The position numbers were made by a program, and so were the translations under genes. A stretch of 5,788 nucleotides of DNA, from the NCBI GenBank assembly GCA_030151985.1, contig JASLDZ010000384.1, positions 1 to 5,788 of the forward strand, given 5' to 3'. This DNA comes from Caulobacteraceae bacterium. Its GTDB lineage: Bacteria; Pseudomonadota; Alphaproteobacteria; Caulobacterales; Caulobacteraceae. Position 1 is the first letter of the stretch. Each line of letters begins with the position of its first letter. Under the pieces are notes generated by a model that ran no database searches, had not been told where the DNA came from, and saw nothing but the letters and a program-made list of their open reading frames with translations. Shown one piece after another: positions 5,654 to 5,788 of the stretch.

Positions 5654-5788
5654 GCCTCGCCGGCGCCCGCGGCTGTCGCGAGGCGGAACAAGCCGTCACC
5701 CTCGGCGTTTCGGAGGTCCTGGCGGCGGCGAAGAAGGTCCGGCCGTCAGCGGGGGTCTTCGCCGGCCCCGTGGGTCATCCTCGACGTC
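5650..5788 (+). CDS. Possible partial CDS running off the window
   Basis: A GTG at 5650 overlaps the stop of the preceding small ORF (GTGA), the arrangement of translationally coupled genes. The frame stays open for 46 codons to the window edge, with mostly G or C at third positions. The residues include an amphipathic stretch (AEQAVTLGVSEVLAAAKKV), and no family is recognised. Other frames here are also open because of the GC content, and no Shine-Dalgarno is evident, so support is weak. Confidence 0.2.
   Translation, partial: MSLAGARGCREAEQAVTLGVSEVLAAAKKVRPSAGVFAGPVGHPRR
5654..5684 (+). other. Hairpin directly after the small ORF stop
   Basis: GCCTCGC (5654-5660) is complementary to GCGAGGC (5678-5684), with a 17-nt GC-rich loop, starting at the base after the TGA. 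No T-run follows. It could be a terminator-like stem for the small gene, which would argue against the downstream frame starting at 5650 being real. Confidence 0.3.

Noticed and set aside
5654..5788. Minus-strand gene entering from the right edge
   Set aside because: A minus-strand frame of about 30 codons is open from the edge, but its Pro/Arg/Gly-rich product and lack of any motif give no support.

Overview
The window is very GC-rich chromosomal DNA, roughly 70% G+C by eye, with coding frames dominated by G or C at third codon positions. The gene content suggests an alphaproteobacterium, most likely of the Caulobacterales (Caulobacter/Phenylobacterium type) or a sphingomonad relative. The pointers are a PAS-PAS histidine kinase whose H-box contains HDFNN, a PEP-CTERM-like exported protein with a PxPxxWA tail, and a cytoplasmic alkaline-phosphatase-fold/TPR protein. 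The taxonomy is inference.

Layout from left to right. Positions 1-244 form a near-perfect inverted repeat: 106-bp arms, 32-bp loop, 3 mismatches, left arm cut by the window edge. It is built from the 3' end of a histidine kinase gene. The right arm belongs to the kinase gene at 55-1821 (minus strand). The left arm is the end of a second copy on the plus strand, which enters from outside the window and stops at 190. The kinase has two PAS-like domains, a DHp domain and a catalytic ATPase domain. It stops inside the linker where relatives usually continue into a receiver domain, and its last 15 residues are read from the antisense of its own gene. Next is a 444-bp gap between divergent genes (1822-2265) with several GC hairpins and repeats but no convincing gene.

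A small secreted PEP-CTERM-like protein (2266-2841, plus) follows. It overlaps tail-to-tail by 22 bp with a tandem-GNAT acetyltransferase (2820-3692, minus). Only 29 bp separate that gene from a divergent gene (3722-5446, plus) for an alkaline-phosphatase-superfamily domain fused to TPR repeats. In that protein almost every expected catalytic and metal-binding position seems to be lost, so it looks like a pseudoenzyme. A 42-codon arginine-rich small ORF with a good ribosome-binding site (5525-5653) follows, and the window ends in an open frame that overlaps its stop codon (GTGA).

No pathway connects all the genes. The two most notable observations are the fold-back repeat that truncates the kinase, which may be a real inverted duplication or an assembly join, and the apparent pseudophosphatase-TPR protein. 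No tRNA, rRNA, CRISPR array, transposase or phage gene was seen.
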